The position numbers and the translations under genes were made by a program. Source: Desulfosarcina widdelii (lineage in GTDB: Bacteria; Desulfobacterota; Desulfobacteria; Desulfobacterales; Desulfosarcinaceae). From it: DNA of 64,000 nucleotides. Shown piece by piece: positions 41,386 through 49,578 of this stretch. The notes under the pieces were generated by a model. The model did no database searches. It was given only the letters and a program-made list of their open reading frames with translations, and had not been told where the DNA came from. Positions within the stretch are counted from its first letter, which is position 1; every line of letters begins with the position of its first letter. The stretch lies in NCBI RefSeq assembly GCF_009688965.1, contig NZ_AP021875.1:1674001-1738000 (forward strand). The letters are read 5' to 3'.

Positions 41386-42081
41386 ATGATGAGCAAATTG
41401 ACCCCCATTGAACGGGAAGCGCTATTCTTCCATCTGCTTTATTCAATCATCTGTGTCGGCTTGCTGGCCCTGCCGCTGAATCTGGCCGCCGGCGTAAGGC
41501 TGTTTATCCTGGTTATCCTGTATAACATTGTCATGCCGGTCATTGGGCTGCGTCACCCAAAAGAGCGTTGGTTTGATATCTGGCTATTTTCCCTGTTTAC
41601 CAGTCTATTTCAGGTACTTCCGGACTGGTTTTTATCCGCGCAGTTGGGTGTGCTTGTTTTTCCGGAAGACGGGCTGTTTAAAATCGGGGTTGTCTCCGGC
41701 TATATGGCCGGTTTGTGGACGATCCCGTTCTTTATGATCATCTTTTTCGGAAAAGCCGTCCGCGACCGCTATTCCTCAGCAGTTGCATTGTGGGCGGTGG
41801 CCGGTTTATCTCTCCTGATATTCGGTGCATCGGAAGAGACCATGTGGCGGATTCCATCCTGGTATGCAGTCAATGTCACAATGATCGGGCATATCGCCGT
41901 CTATCTGATTGTTCCCGAAATCATCCTGGGTCTTTCCGTTTATCTGGCCTACGAATTCATCCGTGTACACAAATGCTGGCTGAAAGTTCCTGCGGCCTTC
42001 CTGGTGATGCAATTGTATACCGGCAGCCTTTCCATATTCTATTTCCTCATTGAGGAAATCCTGATTCCCTCTTTTTCCTGA
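41386..42081 (+). CDS. Polytopic membrane protein of unknown function
   Basis: This integral membrane protein of about 231 residues has roughly seven hydrophobic helices (first at 12-40) connected by short loops. It has no haem or iron-sulfur motif and no recognised transporter motif; short acidic loops (P-E-D-G and S-E-E-T-M-W) are the only notable features. It follows the second ferredoxin gene with a 9-base gap and precedes the nitroreductase gene by 11 bases, so it is part of that unit. Alternative start: GTG at 41380. Confidence 0.75.
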   Translation: MMSKLTPIEREALFFHLLYSIICVGLLALPLNLAAGVRLFILVILYNIVMPVIGLRHPKERWFDIWLFSLFTSLFQVLPDWFLSAQLGVLVFPEDGLFKIGVVSGYMAGLWTIPFFMIIFFGKAVRDRYSSAVALWAVAGLSLLIFGASEETMWRIPSWYAVNVTMIGHIAVYLIVPEIILGLSVYLAYEFIRVHKCWLKVPAAFLVMQLYTGSLSIFYFLIEEILIPSFS

Positions 42082-42092
42082 GAGGATATTGT

Positions 42093-42968
42093 ATGACAGT
42101 GAAACAGCCGGTCACGGAAGTCATCAGAAAACGATATTCTTGCAGGACCTACACAAAATCCCCTATCAGCGAAGATCAGCAGATTTCTTTAAAATCTTTT
42201 TTATCTGAAAACCTGACCGGGCCGTTTGGGACCAGAGTAAGATTCAAACTGACTGCCGCTACAGCAGCTGAAAAAAACGATTTGAAAAATTTGGGTACAT
42301 ATGGGGTTATTAAAAATACTCCAGGGTTTATCATAGGTGCCGTAAAAGGCGGTCCGAACAATCTTGAAGATTTCGGATACGCCATGGAAAAAAATATACT
42401 GTTTGCTACGCGCTTGGGTCTCGGAACCTGTTGGCTGGGCGGGACATTTACAAAAAGTACGTTTGCCGATGAAATTAGAGTTGAACCTGCCGAATCAATA
42501 CCCGCAGTAGCGGCTATCGGCAATATAGCGCCTCGTAGAAGTCTGATTGAAAAAACCATGCGATTCGGCGCTGGTGCGGACAACAGGAAACAATGGGAAA
42601 CACTTTTTTTTGAGAACATGTTTACCTGTCCGCTATCAAACAAAAGCTCTGAAAAATGGAATATCCCCTTGGAAATGGTGAGAATAGGTCCATCAGCATC
42701 AAATCGACAACCATGGCGGATTATCAAAGAGACGGACAACAACAGATTCCATTTTTATATGCAGCGTTCAAAAGGATATAAGACTCGAAATAGCATCCTT
42801 TTTGGCATGGCGGACCTACAACGAGTGGATATGGGCATTGCCATGTGTCATTTTGAAATGACGGCAGTTGATATCGGTATAGTCGGGAAATGGCATTTTG
42901 AGATACCGAACATTGGTAAAATCCCAAAACAGACCACTTATGTGGTCTCATGGGTAGGCAAGGAATAA
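42093..42968 (+). CDS. Nitroreductase-family flavoprotein
   Basis: This 291-residue protein starts with the nitroreductase motif K-R-Y-S-C-R-T-Y and later has G-L-G-T-C-W-L-G-G near 108 and A-S-N-R-Q-P-W-R near 207, the usual FMN-binding positions. The chain is longer than single-domain nitroreductases because two half-domains are arranged in tandem. An NADH- or ferredoxin-dependent reductase role is plausible, given the two ferredoxin genes upstream. Composition is AT-richer than that of the following genes, which may indicate transfer of the whole four-gene set. Confidence 0.85.
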   Translation: MTVKQPVTEVIRKRYSCRTYTKSPISEDQQISLKSFLSENLTGPFGTRVRFKLTAATAAEKNDLKNLGTYGVIKNTPGFIIGAVKGGPNNLEDFGYAMEKNILFATRLGLGTCWLGGTFTKSTFADEIRVEPAESIPAVAAIGNIAPRRSLIEKTMRFGAGADNRKQWETLFFENMFTCPLSNKSSEKWNIPLEMVRIGPSASNRQPWRIIKETDNNRFHFYMQRSKGYKTRNSILFGMADLQRVDMGIAMCHFEMTAVDIGIVGKWHFEIPNIGKIPKQTTYVVSWVGKE

Positions 42969-43056
42969 ATCTTAAAAAAACAAATAAAATTATTCGCGCA
43001 ACAAAGATATCGGGCGAATTGGCCATTTCTGGATGGGCTCTATCTAAAAAAAATGA

Positions 43057-43094
43057 AAAGGCCGCCGCCGGCATCGATCCGGTGGCGGCCTTTG
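43057..43094. terminator. Bidirectional intrinsic terminator
   Basis: AAAGGCCGCC and GGCGGCCTTT close a GC-rich hairpin between convergent genes. T runs occur on both sides (TTTGATTT on the plus strand, TTTTCATTTTTTTT on the minus strand). Confidence 0.85.
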
Positions 43095-43115
43095 ATTTCT
43101 CTGTCGGAAAGAAAC

Positions 43116-43550
43116 TCAGGCGGACTGCTTCAGATTGTGGGCGTCCAGCGCCTTGTGCAGGGTTTTGACGGCGAGTTGGATGCAGTGATGCTTTTTGACG
43201 GGAATCTCCTGGAGCACCTTGAACACCGTACCGTCATCGATGGAGCGGGCGTAGTCCAGGTCCTTGCCTTTGATCAGGTCCACCACCGCCATGGCGGCGG
43301 AGATGGCACCGGCGCATCCCATTACCTGGTATTTGGCATCTTCGATGATGCCATCGTTCATCCGTATGGTGATCCCCATGGTGTCGCCACAGGTGCCGGT
43401 CATATTGGAGGCGATATCCGCATCGGAAATATGCCCCATGTGCGGTTTATTGATGTAGTATGCAATAGCCGTTTTGGAATAGCCGGATGCGGTCAGCATC
43501 TCCTCGATCGATTTGGCCTCGTCTGAAACCGCTGCCTGGATCTGTGTCAT
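43116..43550 (-). CDS. IscU/NifU-N-like scaffold protein
   Basis: This 144-residue protein has the three-cysteine scaffold pattern: G-T-C-G-D-T-M, M-G-C-A-G-A-I-S and K-K-H-H-C-I-Q-L. The ATG at 43550 is preceded by AAGGGA at good spacing and starts 50 residues after the longer frame. It resembles the scaffold at 25128. The N-terminal helix (S-I-E-E-M-L-T-A-S-G-Y-S) is different. No desulfurase gene nearby, so it may serve a specific Fe-S enzyme. Confidence 0.88.
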   Translation of the reverse strand: MTQIQAAVSDEAKSIEEMLTASGYSKTAIAYYINKPHMGHISDADIASNMTGTCGDTMGITIRMNDGIIEDAKYQVMGCAGAISAAMAVVDLIKGKDLDYARSIDDGTVFKVLQEIPVKKHHCIQLAVKTLHKALDAHNLKQSA

Positions 43551-43690
43551 GTTCCGTCCCTTCAAAAAACCCGCATTGGTTATTTTCGGAACAGAACAAA
43601 TAAGCCTTTCTTTCAACGCTGTCAAGACACCGCGGCAAAAAACCGGCAGCCTCAAACCGATGCGGGGAAATGCCCAAAAAAGCATCCGTT

Positions 43691-45025
43691 TCAGGCACAA
43701 AGGCGCATGCGTTCCCGGTCTATTATACGGTTGCCGATACGGGTGACCAGTTTCAGTCCCAAGCCGCGATCATCCTGTCGAACGACCTTGCCCGTCACCG
43801 ATAGCGGCTGGCCATCGTCAAACACCACCATACCGCGAACAATGCGCAGGTCGGGTGCGGCAACGTCCGGCGACAGTCGCATACCGGCGGTGCTCATGTC
43901 GATGATGGGAATGGATCGCCCCTCCATGGAAAGCACCGGGCAACAGTGCGGCGGGTAGACGACTCGCGGGTGCCGCCTTCGTTCGGATTCGAGGTCGACC
44001 GCTTCTTTAGATGTATCGACAATGGGTTGAGAACTGCCGGGGCCCTGTTTTCTGGATTGAAGCGAAGCTTCGATTTCCATCAGGTCGTCCAGAACTCGCT
44101 GGCGATCGCTTTGTTCGGGATCATCATCACGGTCATACACTGGCTTTTTCTGAGCCACGACTGGCGCTTCTTTACCCGGATCTTGGGTGTCCATGCCTGT
44201 ATTCGCAAACAGTCGCATGCGCTCGCGGGTTTGCAGCAGGGTGTGGGTCAACGCCTGCAGTCGGGTTTTTTCCTTTTCCAGGTGGTCTTCGGCACAAACG
44301 ACCTGAGCGGCGGCCGTCTCTTCCGACTGCCGGACGCGTTCGGCCTCCTTATGGGCGTTTTGCGCTTCCTGTCTGGCCTGGTTGGCCGCCTGTCGTGCCC
44401 CTACTACCCGGTCACGGGCTTTTTCTGCCACGGCAATGGCCTCTTCCATGGCGCGCTTGGCCTCGATCTCCAGCAGCAGCACCCGGCTTTTTGCCGATTT
44501 GGCAGCGATTTCTGCGTTGACGCGGGCCTGCCGGGCCCGCTCATGTTGGCGGCTTGCGGTTCGGGCCGCAGTCGAGGCCGCGTCTACCGCCTCACGGGCC
44601 TCGGGCAGGGCGGCCTCTGTCTGCCGCAGGCGCCGCGCGGTGATGGAAATCGCATCTTGAATAGTCCGATGGTTCGGCTCGGGCAGGGAATTGTCGATCA
44701 AGGCGCCTCTCTGATTCGAATCAGCGGGAAAATTGACGGTGAAATGAAGATCTGCGCTTTCAGCGGCAGCCGCCTTCAGTTCCGGAGAAGACGCCGATTC
44801 CTGCAGCCCCGATGACGGGTCGCGGTCGGAGATGAAGGCAATCGCCTTTTCGTAGGCGCAGGTCAACATGTCCATGTCCTCTTCCCGGTTGCCCCGGTCC
44901 TCTTCTCCGGCTTCCTTGTGAAACATGTCGATCATCCGGTGAAGGTAGCCGTACGCCCGGTTGGCGTCATCGATGGTGGCATCCGATCCAAGATCCAGCA
45001 GTTTCAGACTCGCTTCCTGTCCCAT
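43691..45025 (-). CDS. J-domain-like, coiled-coil and PilZ protein
   Basis: This 444-residue protein combines a short N-terminal region resembling a J-like helical bundle (A-N-R-A-Y-G-Y-L-H-R-M, residues 22-32; no H-P-D motif seen), a long Ala/Arg/Glu-rich coiled coil (about 135-270), and a C-terminal PilZ-like domain. The latter (about 350-440) carries R-R-R-H-P-R-V and I-D-M-S-T-A-G-M-R-L-S, the signature of c-di-GMP binding. This suggests a c-di-GMP-controlled structural or scaffolding role. The ATG at 45025 is preferred because of AAAGGG upstream. No c-di-GMP enzymes are in the window. Confidence 0.75.
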   Translation of the reverse strand: MGQEASLKLLDLGSDATIDDANRAYGYLHRMIDMFHKEAGEEDRGNREEDMDMLTCAYEKAIAFISDRDPSSGLQESASSPELKAAAAESADLHFTVNFPADSNQRGALIDNSLPEPNHRTIQDAISITARRLRQTEAALPEAREAVDAASTAARTASRQHERARQARVNAEIAAKSAKSRVLLLEIEAKRAMEEAIAVAEKARDRVVGARQAANQARQEAQNAHKEAERVRQSEETAAAQVVCAEDHLEKEKTRLQALTHTLLQTRERMRLFANTGMDTQDPGKEAPVVAQKKPVYDRDDDPEQSDRQRVLDDLMEIEASLQSRKQGPGSSQPIVDTSKEAVDLESERRRHPRVVYPPHCCPVLSMEGRSIPIIDMSTAGMRLSPDVAAPDLRIVRGMVVFDDGQPLSVTGKVVRQDDRGLGLKLVTRIGNRIIDRERMRLCA

Positions 45026-45329
45026 ATTTCCCTTTCCCGTAAAAAAAGGCATTCTCGCTCCCCGTCAACTGCCCATCGGTCCGGCTGCCTCGCCCGGCCG
45101 AGGGCGTCGAAATGGTATTCGCTATATTCCGATCAACGATCCAAGGTCTGGAGAAGACCGGTACAAATTCCATGCCACTGGGCGGCATCGTCAATAAGGG
45201 GAAAAAAGACCACGGTATCGGGGCGTCTAATGATCGCCCCAACCTGCCACAGGGCAGGCCGGCGTCAAATGGTTGGCAAGAGGGTCAAAAATAAGGTCGC
45301 CGCAGGTATGGCAGGAAAGGCTCCATCCA
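45026..45329. other. Intergenic region between the PilZ protein gene and the lipoprotein gene
   Basis: A 304-base gap with no plausible gene: short frames on both strands have poor composition and no start signal. It must hold the promoter for the PilZ-domain gene, but no clear -35/-10 pair was seen. Confidence 0.4.
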
Positions 45330-45689
45330 TCAGGGCAGGCGTCGATAGGTCTGGACTTCATCATCGCCGGGGAAAATCAGCACCATGCGGTCCTCCTCAA
45401 GGACCATGCGGGCCCGGATGACCTCGGGCCGTGCTTCATCGTGGTTGACTTCGAACTGGATTTCGTCGTTACCCTTCAAACGGTAGGTTCCGGAAACCGC
45501 CATGCCTTCGTTGTCCACCGCATGAAAAACACCATCGGCTCCGAAACGAACGGTTGCCGGTCCTTTAACATCCTGCCATTTGCCCGCCACCGTCGGTCTT
45601 AAAGCGCACCCGAGCGAAAAGACTGTCACGAGGATAATCAACGCAAGGATACTGCCGGAGAAAAAAGAATATCGGTGGTTGGGAACCAT
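45330..45689 (-). CDS. Hypothetical lipoprotein (119 aa)
   Basis: A signal sequence (about 1-27) ends with the lipobox S-L-G-C; the mature part (W-Q-D-V-K-G, G-T-Y-R-L-K-G-N-D-E-I) resembles small beta-rich lipoproteins of unknown role. AGGAGGA lies 7 bases upstream of the ATG. It is a single gene with unknown function; nothing in the neighbouring regulator/lysine region suggests a direct link. Confidence 0.72.
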   Translation of the reverse strand: MVPNHRYSFFSGSILALIILVTVFSLGCALRPTVAGKWQDVKGPATVRFGADGVFHAVDNEGMAVSGTYRLKGNDEIQFEVNHDEARPEVIRARMVLEEDRMVLIFPGDDEVQTYRRLP

Positions 45690-45863
45690 GGAATTGTCCT
45701 CCTTTAGAGGCGGTTTATGCCTAACACTCTCGTTTTTAAGATGATACCGGCAGGGAATCTACAATTCAACGATAAAATGTTTCGCCGACATCCGCTTGAC
45801 AACAGCGATGGGCGCTGATAATCGAAAAGTGTTGTACCGAACGTGACAACACTGGAAAAGGCG

Positions 45864-46652
45864 ATGCAAAAATCCTATAATCTGAAACAGATCGGTTTGT
45901 CCGATAACGCCATCCACACCTACCTGACGCTGCTGCAGCACCATCCCGTCAACGGTTCCCAGTTGAGCAAGCGCTCGGGCATTGCCCGCGCCCGCATCTA
46001 CGACGTTTTGCGGACACTCAAGGCAAATGGATTCGTAAACGAGGTCGGCAAGGGACTTTTCGCCCCCCTGCCCCCTGACGAGTTGATCAAACTGCTGCGG
46101 CGCAACCATGAAAAAGACCTCGCCCGCCTGGAAACCCTGGCCGATGAATTCCGGGAACCGGCCGAACACGATTTCATCTGGACGATGACCGGATATCGAC
46201 GGGCGCTGGGCAAGGCCAGAGAAATGATTGTCTCGGCAAGTTCGGAGATCTATATCCGTTTGTTTCCCGAAGAAGCCGAAAGCCTCGTCGATCCCCTGAA
46301 AAAGGCCGAGCGCAGAGGGGTTCAGGTAAAATGCATCTTCATGGCGCCCTTTGCCAAAACCTTTTCCATCCAGGTGGTTCACCCACAGCATGAAACCGTG
46401 GAACAGTATCTTGGTGGCCGATCCTTCGACCTGGTGGTGGACAAGGAGGAATTCATGGGCGGCATGTTCGTCCCGGAAAATATCGAAACGTCGCGTATCA
46501 ACTGGGGCCGCAATCGGTGGTTCGTCATCTCCGGCCGGGACAGCCTGCGCCATGACTTTTTCCACTATTTTCTATACAAAACCCACACCCTGCACCAGGT
46601 GTTGGACGAAGAGGAAACAAGGTTGTATGAAATCATTCAGGAAGATATGTAG
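45864..46652 (+). CDS. TrmB-type transcriptional regulator
   Basis: This protein of 262 residues has a winged-helix DNA-binding domain at the N-terminus (about 1-75; L-S-D-N-A-I-H-T-Y-L-T-L-L and S-G-I-A-R-A-R-I-Y-D-V-L). A C-terminal effector domain of the TrmB/PLD-like type follows (about 90-260; I-V-S-A-S-S-E-I-Y). TrmB regulators are better known in archaea and respond to metabolites. It lies 33 bases upstream of the saccharopine-dehydrogenase-type genes in the same direction, so it probably controls them in response to lysine or an intermediate (inference). GGA at 7 bases supports the ATG at 45864; a GTG at 45843 is the alternative. Confidence 0.82.
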   Translation: MQKSYNLKQIGLSDNAIHTYLTLLQHHPVNGSQLSKRSGIARARIYDVLRTLKANGFVNEVGKGLFAPLPPDELIKLLRRNHEKDLARLETLADEFREPAEHDFIWTMTGYRRALGKAREMIVSASSEIYIRLFPEEAESLVDPLKKAERRGVQVKCIFMAPFAKTFSIQVVHPQHETVEQYLGGRSFDLVVDKEEFMGGMFVPENIETSRINWGRNRWFVISGRDSLRHDFFHYFLYKTHTLHQVLDEEETRLYEIIQEDM

Positions 46653-46685
46653 GCGGTTCGGAAAATCGCCTGTAAGGAGGGTGTC

Positions 46686-48038
46686 ATGAAAACAATCCTC
46701 GTGCTGGGCGCCGGCCTCGTAGCCCGGCCTGCCGTCCGATACCTGCTGGATAGAAAAGATCTGCAGGTGATCCTGGCCGACCAGGAGGCCGAAAAAGCAG
46801 CGGCCATCGTTGGGGATCATGCCAACGGCCAAGCCGTTGCCCTGGATGTAAACGACCATACCCGGCTTGCAGGGATGGTCGAAAAGACCGACATTGTCGT
46901 CAGCCTGCTGCCCTGGACCCTTCACCCGGTCATTGCCCGACTCTGCCTGGCGCACGGCAGGCATCTGGTCACCGCCTCCTATGTAAAAGAAGAGATGCAG
47001 GCCATGGACCGCGATGTCCGTGACAAGGGACTGATATTTCTTAATGAAGTGGGCGTGGACCCAGGGCTGGATCACATGTCCGCCATGAAAATCATCGATG
47101 CAGTGAGAAAAGAAGGTGGACGCATCGACAGTTTCTTTTCCTACTGCGGCGGACTGCCGGCCCTGGAGAGCAACAACAATCCGCTGGGGTACAAATTCTC
47201 CTGGAGCCCCGAAGGGGCCATGATGGCGGCCACCAACGACGGACGCTACAAGGAGCATGGCAAGGTGATCGAAGTGCCCGGAGAAGAGCTGTTCCGGCAT
47301 TATTGGCTCAAAAGTGTTCCCGGTGCCGGGGTGTTCGAGGCCTATGTCAACCGGGATGCCTTGCCCTACCTCGACATTTACGGTATTGAGGATGCCTCCG
47401 GCATTTACCGCGGCACCCTGCGCAACGTGGGTTACTGCGAAACCTGGGATTTCATCAAGCAATTAGGACTGCTCAACCGCAAAATGAAATTCGATTTCGA
47501 TGAAGTCTCGCCCCGCGAGGTGCTGGCCAACATGGTCAACTGCCGCCAGGAGGATGTGCGGGCCGGTGTGGCCGCTTACCTGAAAATTCCCGATTACTCT
47601 TTGACCCTCAAGAAACTGGAGTGGCTGGGATTGCTATCCGATCGCCGGCTGAAGATCGGTACGGCATCGGTTTTCGACATGTTCGCCCACACGTTGAAAA
47701 ATCGCCTGGTGTATGACAAGGGCGAAATGGACCTTCTGGTGATGCATCACGAATTCGAGGCCCTCTACCCCGACATGCCGCGCCAGCGCATCCAGTCCAC
47801 GCTCATCGATTGCGGCATCCCCGGGGGGGACAGCTCCATGTCGCGCACCGTTGGCTACCCGGTAGCCATTTCCGCTGCGCTGCTGGCGGATGGAAAAATC
47901 GACCGTACCGGTGTACTCAGACCGGTTCACGCCGAGATTTACGAACCCATCCTGGACGAATGCCAACGGCTGGGCATTCGATTCAATGAAAAACGATCCA
48001 ATCTGGATACCGACGAACGCAGCTATTGGGGAGACTGA
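46686..48038 (+). CDS. Saccharopine dehydrogenase-type oxidoreductase (glutamate-forming, LYS9-like)
   Basis: This 450-residue enzyme has an N-terminal Rossmann motif (L-G-A-G-L-V-A-R-P) and the conserved G-V-D-P-G-L-D-H-M and Y-C-G-G-L-P motifs of the saccharopine dehydrogenase (NADP+, L-glutamate forming)/homospermidine synthase superfamily. In the saccharopine route it would split saccharopine to glutamate and aminoadipate semialdehyde (or do the reverse). Strong ribosome-binding site (AAGGAGG). The next gene starts 3 bases after it, encoding the other half of the pathway. Confidence 0.9.
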   Translation: MKTILVLGAGLVARPAVRYLLDRKDLQVILADQEAEKAAAIVGDHANGQAVALDVNDHTRLAGMVEKTDIVVSLLPWTLHPVIARLCLAHGRHLVTASYVKEEMQAMDRDVRDKGLIFLNEVGVDPGLDHMSAMKIIDAVRKEGGRIDSFFSYCGGLPALESNNNPLGYKFSWSPEGAMMAATNDGRYKEHGKVIEVPGEELFRHYWLKSVPGAGVFEAYVNRDALPYLDIYGIEDASGIYRGTLRNVGYCETWDFIKQLGLLNRKMKFDFDEVSPREVLANMVNCRQEDVRAGVAAYLKIPDYSLTLKKLEWLGLLSDRRLKIGTASVFDMFAHTLKNRLVYDKGEMDLLVMHHEFEALYPDMPRQRIQSTLIDCGIPGGDSSMSRTVGYPVAISAALLADGKIDRTGVLRPVHAEIYEPILDECQRLGIRFNEKRSNLDTDERSYWGD

Positions 48039-48041
48039 AAC

Positions 48042-49355
48042 ATGAAAAAACTGCTGATCCGGGCCGAAGACAAGAACCGCTGGGAACGCCGGGCACCGGT
48101 CGTGCCGGCGGACCTGGAAGCCACCATCCGGGAGACCGGCGCCCGGGCTTTTGTAGAAGCGTCCGACAAGCGCTTTTTCACTCAAAAACAATACGCCGAG
48201 GCCGGGGCCGCCAGCTGCCAGGGCATGGCCGACGGCGATGTCATTCTGGGGGTCAAGGAAATTCCTATCGAAAAGCTCGTGGACGACAAAACCTATGTCT
48301 TTTTTTCCCATACCATCAAGGGACAGAAGGACAACATGCCGCTGCTCAAGCGGATCATGGACAGCGGCTCCACCCTCATCGATTACGAAAAGATCACCGA
48401 CGATAAAGAGCGCCGCCTGATCTACTTCGGTCCCTATGCCGGACATGCCGGGGCCATCGACATCCTTTCCCTCATGGGCGAGTACTGGGCCGTGAAAGAC
48501 ATCGACACTCCGTTTGCCGCCGTCTGCAGGGCCCATCAGTACGATTCCGTGGAAGCGGCCCGCAAGCACCTGGCCGACATCGGCCGAGTCATCCAAAAGG
48601 AGGGTTTTCCCGAACCGCTGTGCCCGTTTACGATCGGTATCCTGGGCTACGGCAACGTCTCAGGCGGTGCCCAGGAGATTTTCGAATGCCTGCCCGTCCA
48701 GCGGATTCCTGCCGATGAAATCAACACATTCGTCAGCGAAGGGCACGGAAATCGCCACACCGTTTACCTGACGGTGTTCAAGGAGCAGGACCTGGTCGAA
48801 CCGACGGCCCCCGGCGCCGCGTTCGATCTGAATGAGTATTTTACTCAGCCTGAACGCTACAAGAGCCGCTTCGAACAATTCCTGCCCAGCTTCACCCTGC
48901 TGGTCAACGCGGTTTATTGGGAAGAGCGGTACCCCCGGTTTGTCACCTGGCAAGGGCTGAAGCGCCTGGCCCAGGCCGGCCCGGAAATGAAACTGGCCGG
49001 AATCGCCGACATCTCCTGCGACACGCACGGATCCATCGAATGCAACGTCAAGTCCACCAGCAGCGACATGCCGGCCTATCGGGTGGACCCGCTTGCCGGC
49101 ACCGTCAGCGACGGCCACACAGGGAAAGGAATCGTAATGCTGGCTGTGGACAATCTTCCCTGTGAATTGCCCAACGACTCGTCAACCTTTTTCAGCAACC
49201 AGCTCAAGCCGTTTTTGCCGGCGCTGCTCAAGGCCGACTATCACGCCAGTCTCGAGACCTCCGGGTTGACGCCCGAGCTTCAGCGGGCGACCATCGTATA
49301 CAATGGCAAACTGACCGAGCGGTTCAGCTACTTGCAGGAATATATAGATGGCTGA
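48042..49355 (+). CDS. Lysine-ketoglutarate reductase-type protein (AlaDH/PNT family)
   Basis: This 437-residue protein begins R-A-E-D-K-N-R-W-E-R-R-A-P, the motif of the AlaDH/PNT-like N-terminal domain found in saccharopine-forming lysine-ketoglutarate reductase (LKR). F-S-H-T-I-K-G-Q near 88 is followed by Y-F-G-P-Y-A-G-H-A-G near 127 and I-G-I-L-G-Y-G-N-V-S-G-G-A near 203 (Rossmann fold). In animals and plants LKR and saccharopine dehydrogenase are fused; here they are adjacent separate genes. Lysine catabolism to aminoadipate semialdehyde is the most likely role. Confidence 0.88.
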   Translation: MKKLLIRAEDKNRWERRAPVVPADLEATIRETGARAFVEASDKRFFTQKQYAEAGAASCQGMADGDVILGVKEIPIEKLVDDKTYVFFSHTIKGQKDNMPLLKRIMDSGSTLIDYEKITDDKERRLIYFGPYAGHAGAIDILSLMGEYWAVKDIDTPFAAVCRAHQYDSVEAARKHLADIGRVIQKEGFPEPLCPFTIGILGYGNVSGGAQEIFECLPVQRIPADEINTFVSEGHGNRHTVYLTVFKEQDLVEPTAPGAAFDLNEYFTQPERYKSRFEQFLPSFTLLVNAVYWEERYPRFVTWQGLKRLAQAGPEMKLAGIADISCDTHGSIECNVKSTSSDMPAYRVDPLAGTVSDGHTGKGIVMLAVDNLPCELPNDSSTFFSNQLKPFLPALLKADYHASLETSGLTPELQRATIVYNGKLTERFSYLQEYIDG

Positions 49356-49578
49356 CGTCTCACCAATCATGAAATATTTGGAAACCGGCCAACTCGCGGA
49401 AAACCGCTTTGTCATCGCCCACCTCAACCGTTTTTCGGGTTTGTAATGCCGTTATCGCCGGGCGAATCCCCGGAATAGCAGACCCATTCGCCGTCGGTGG
49501 CGTGAACTGCCCGCAGCGCACCGGCAGCGTTTTATTTCTATCCATCTGAAAACCAACAAACTTACACGGAGAATTTAC

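Noticed and set aside
49356..49578. Short frame between the LKR-type and third dehydrogenase genes
   Set aside because: About 25 codons, no ribosome-binding site or recognisable motif.
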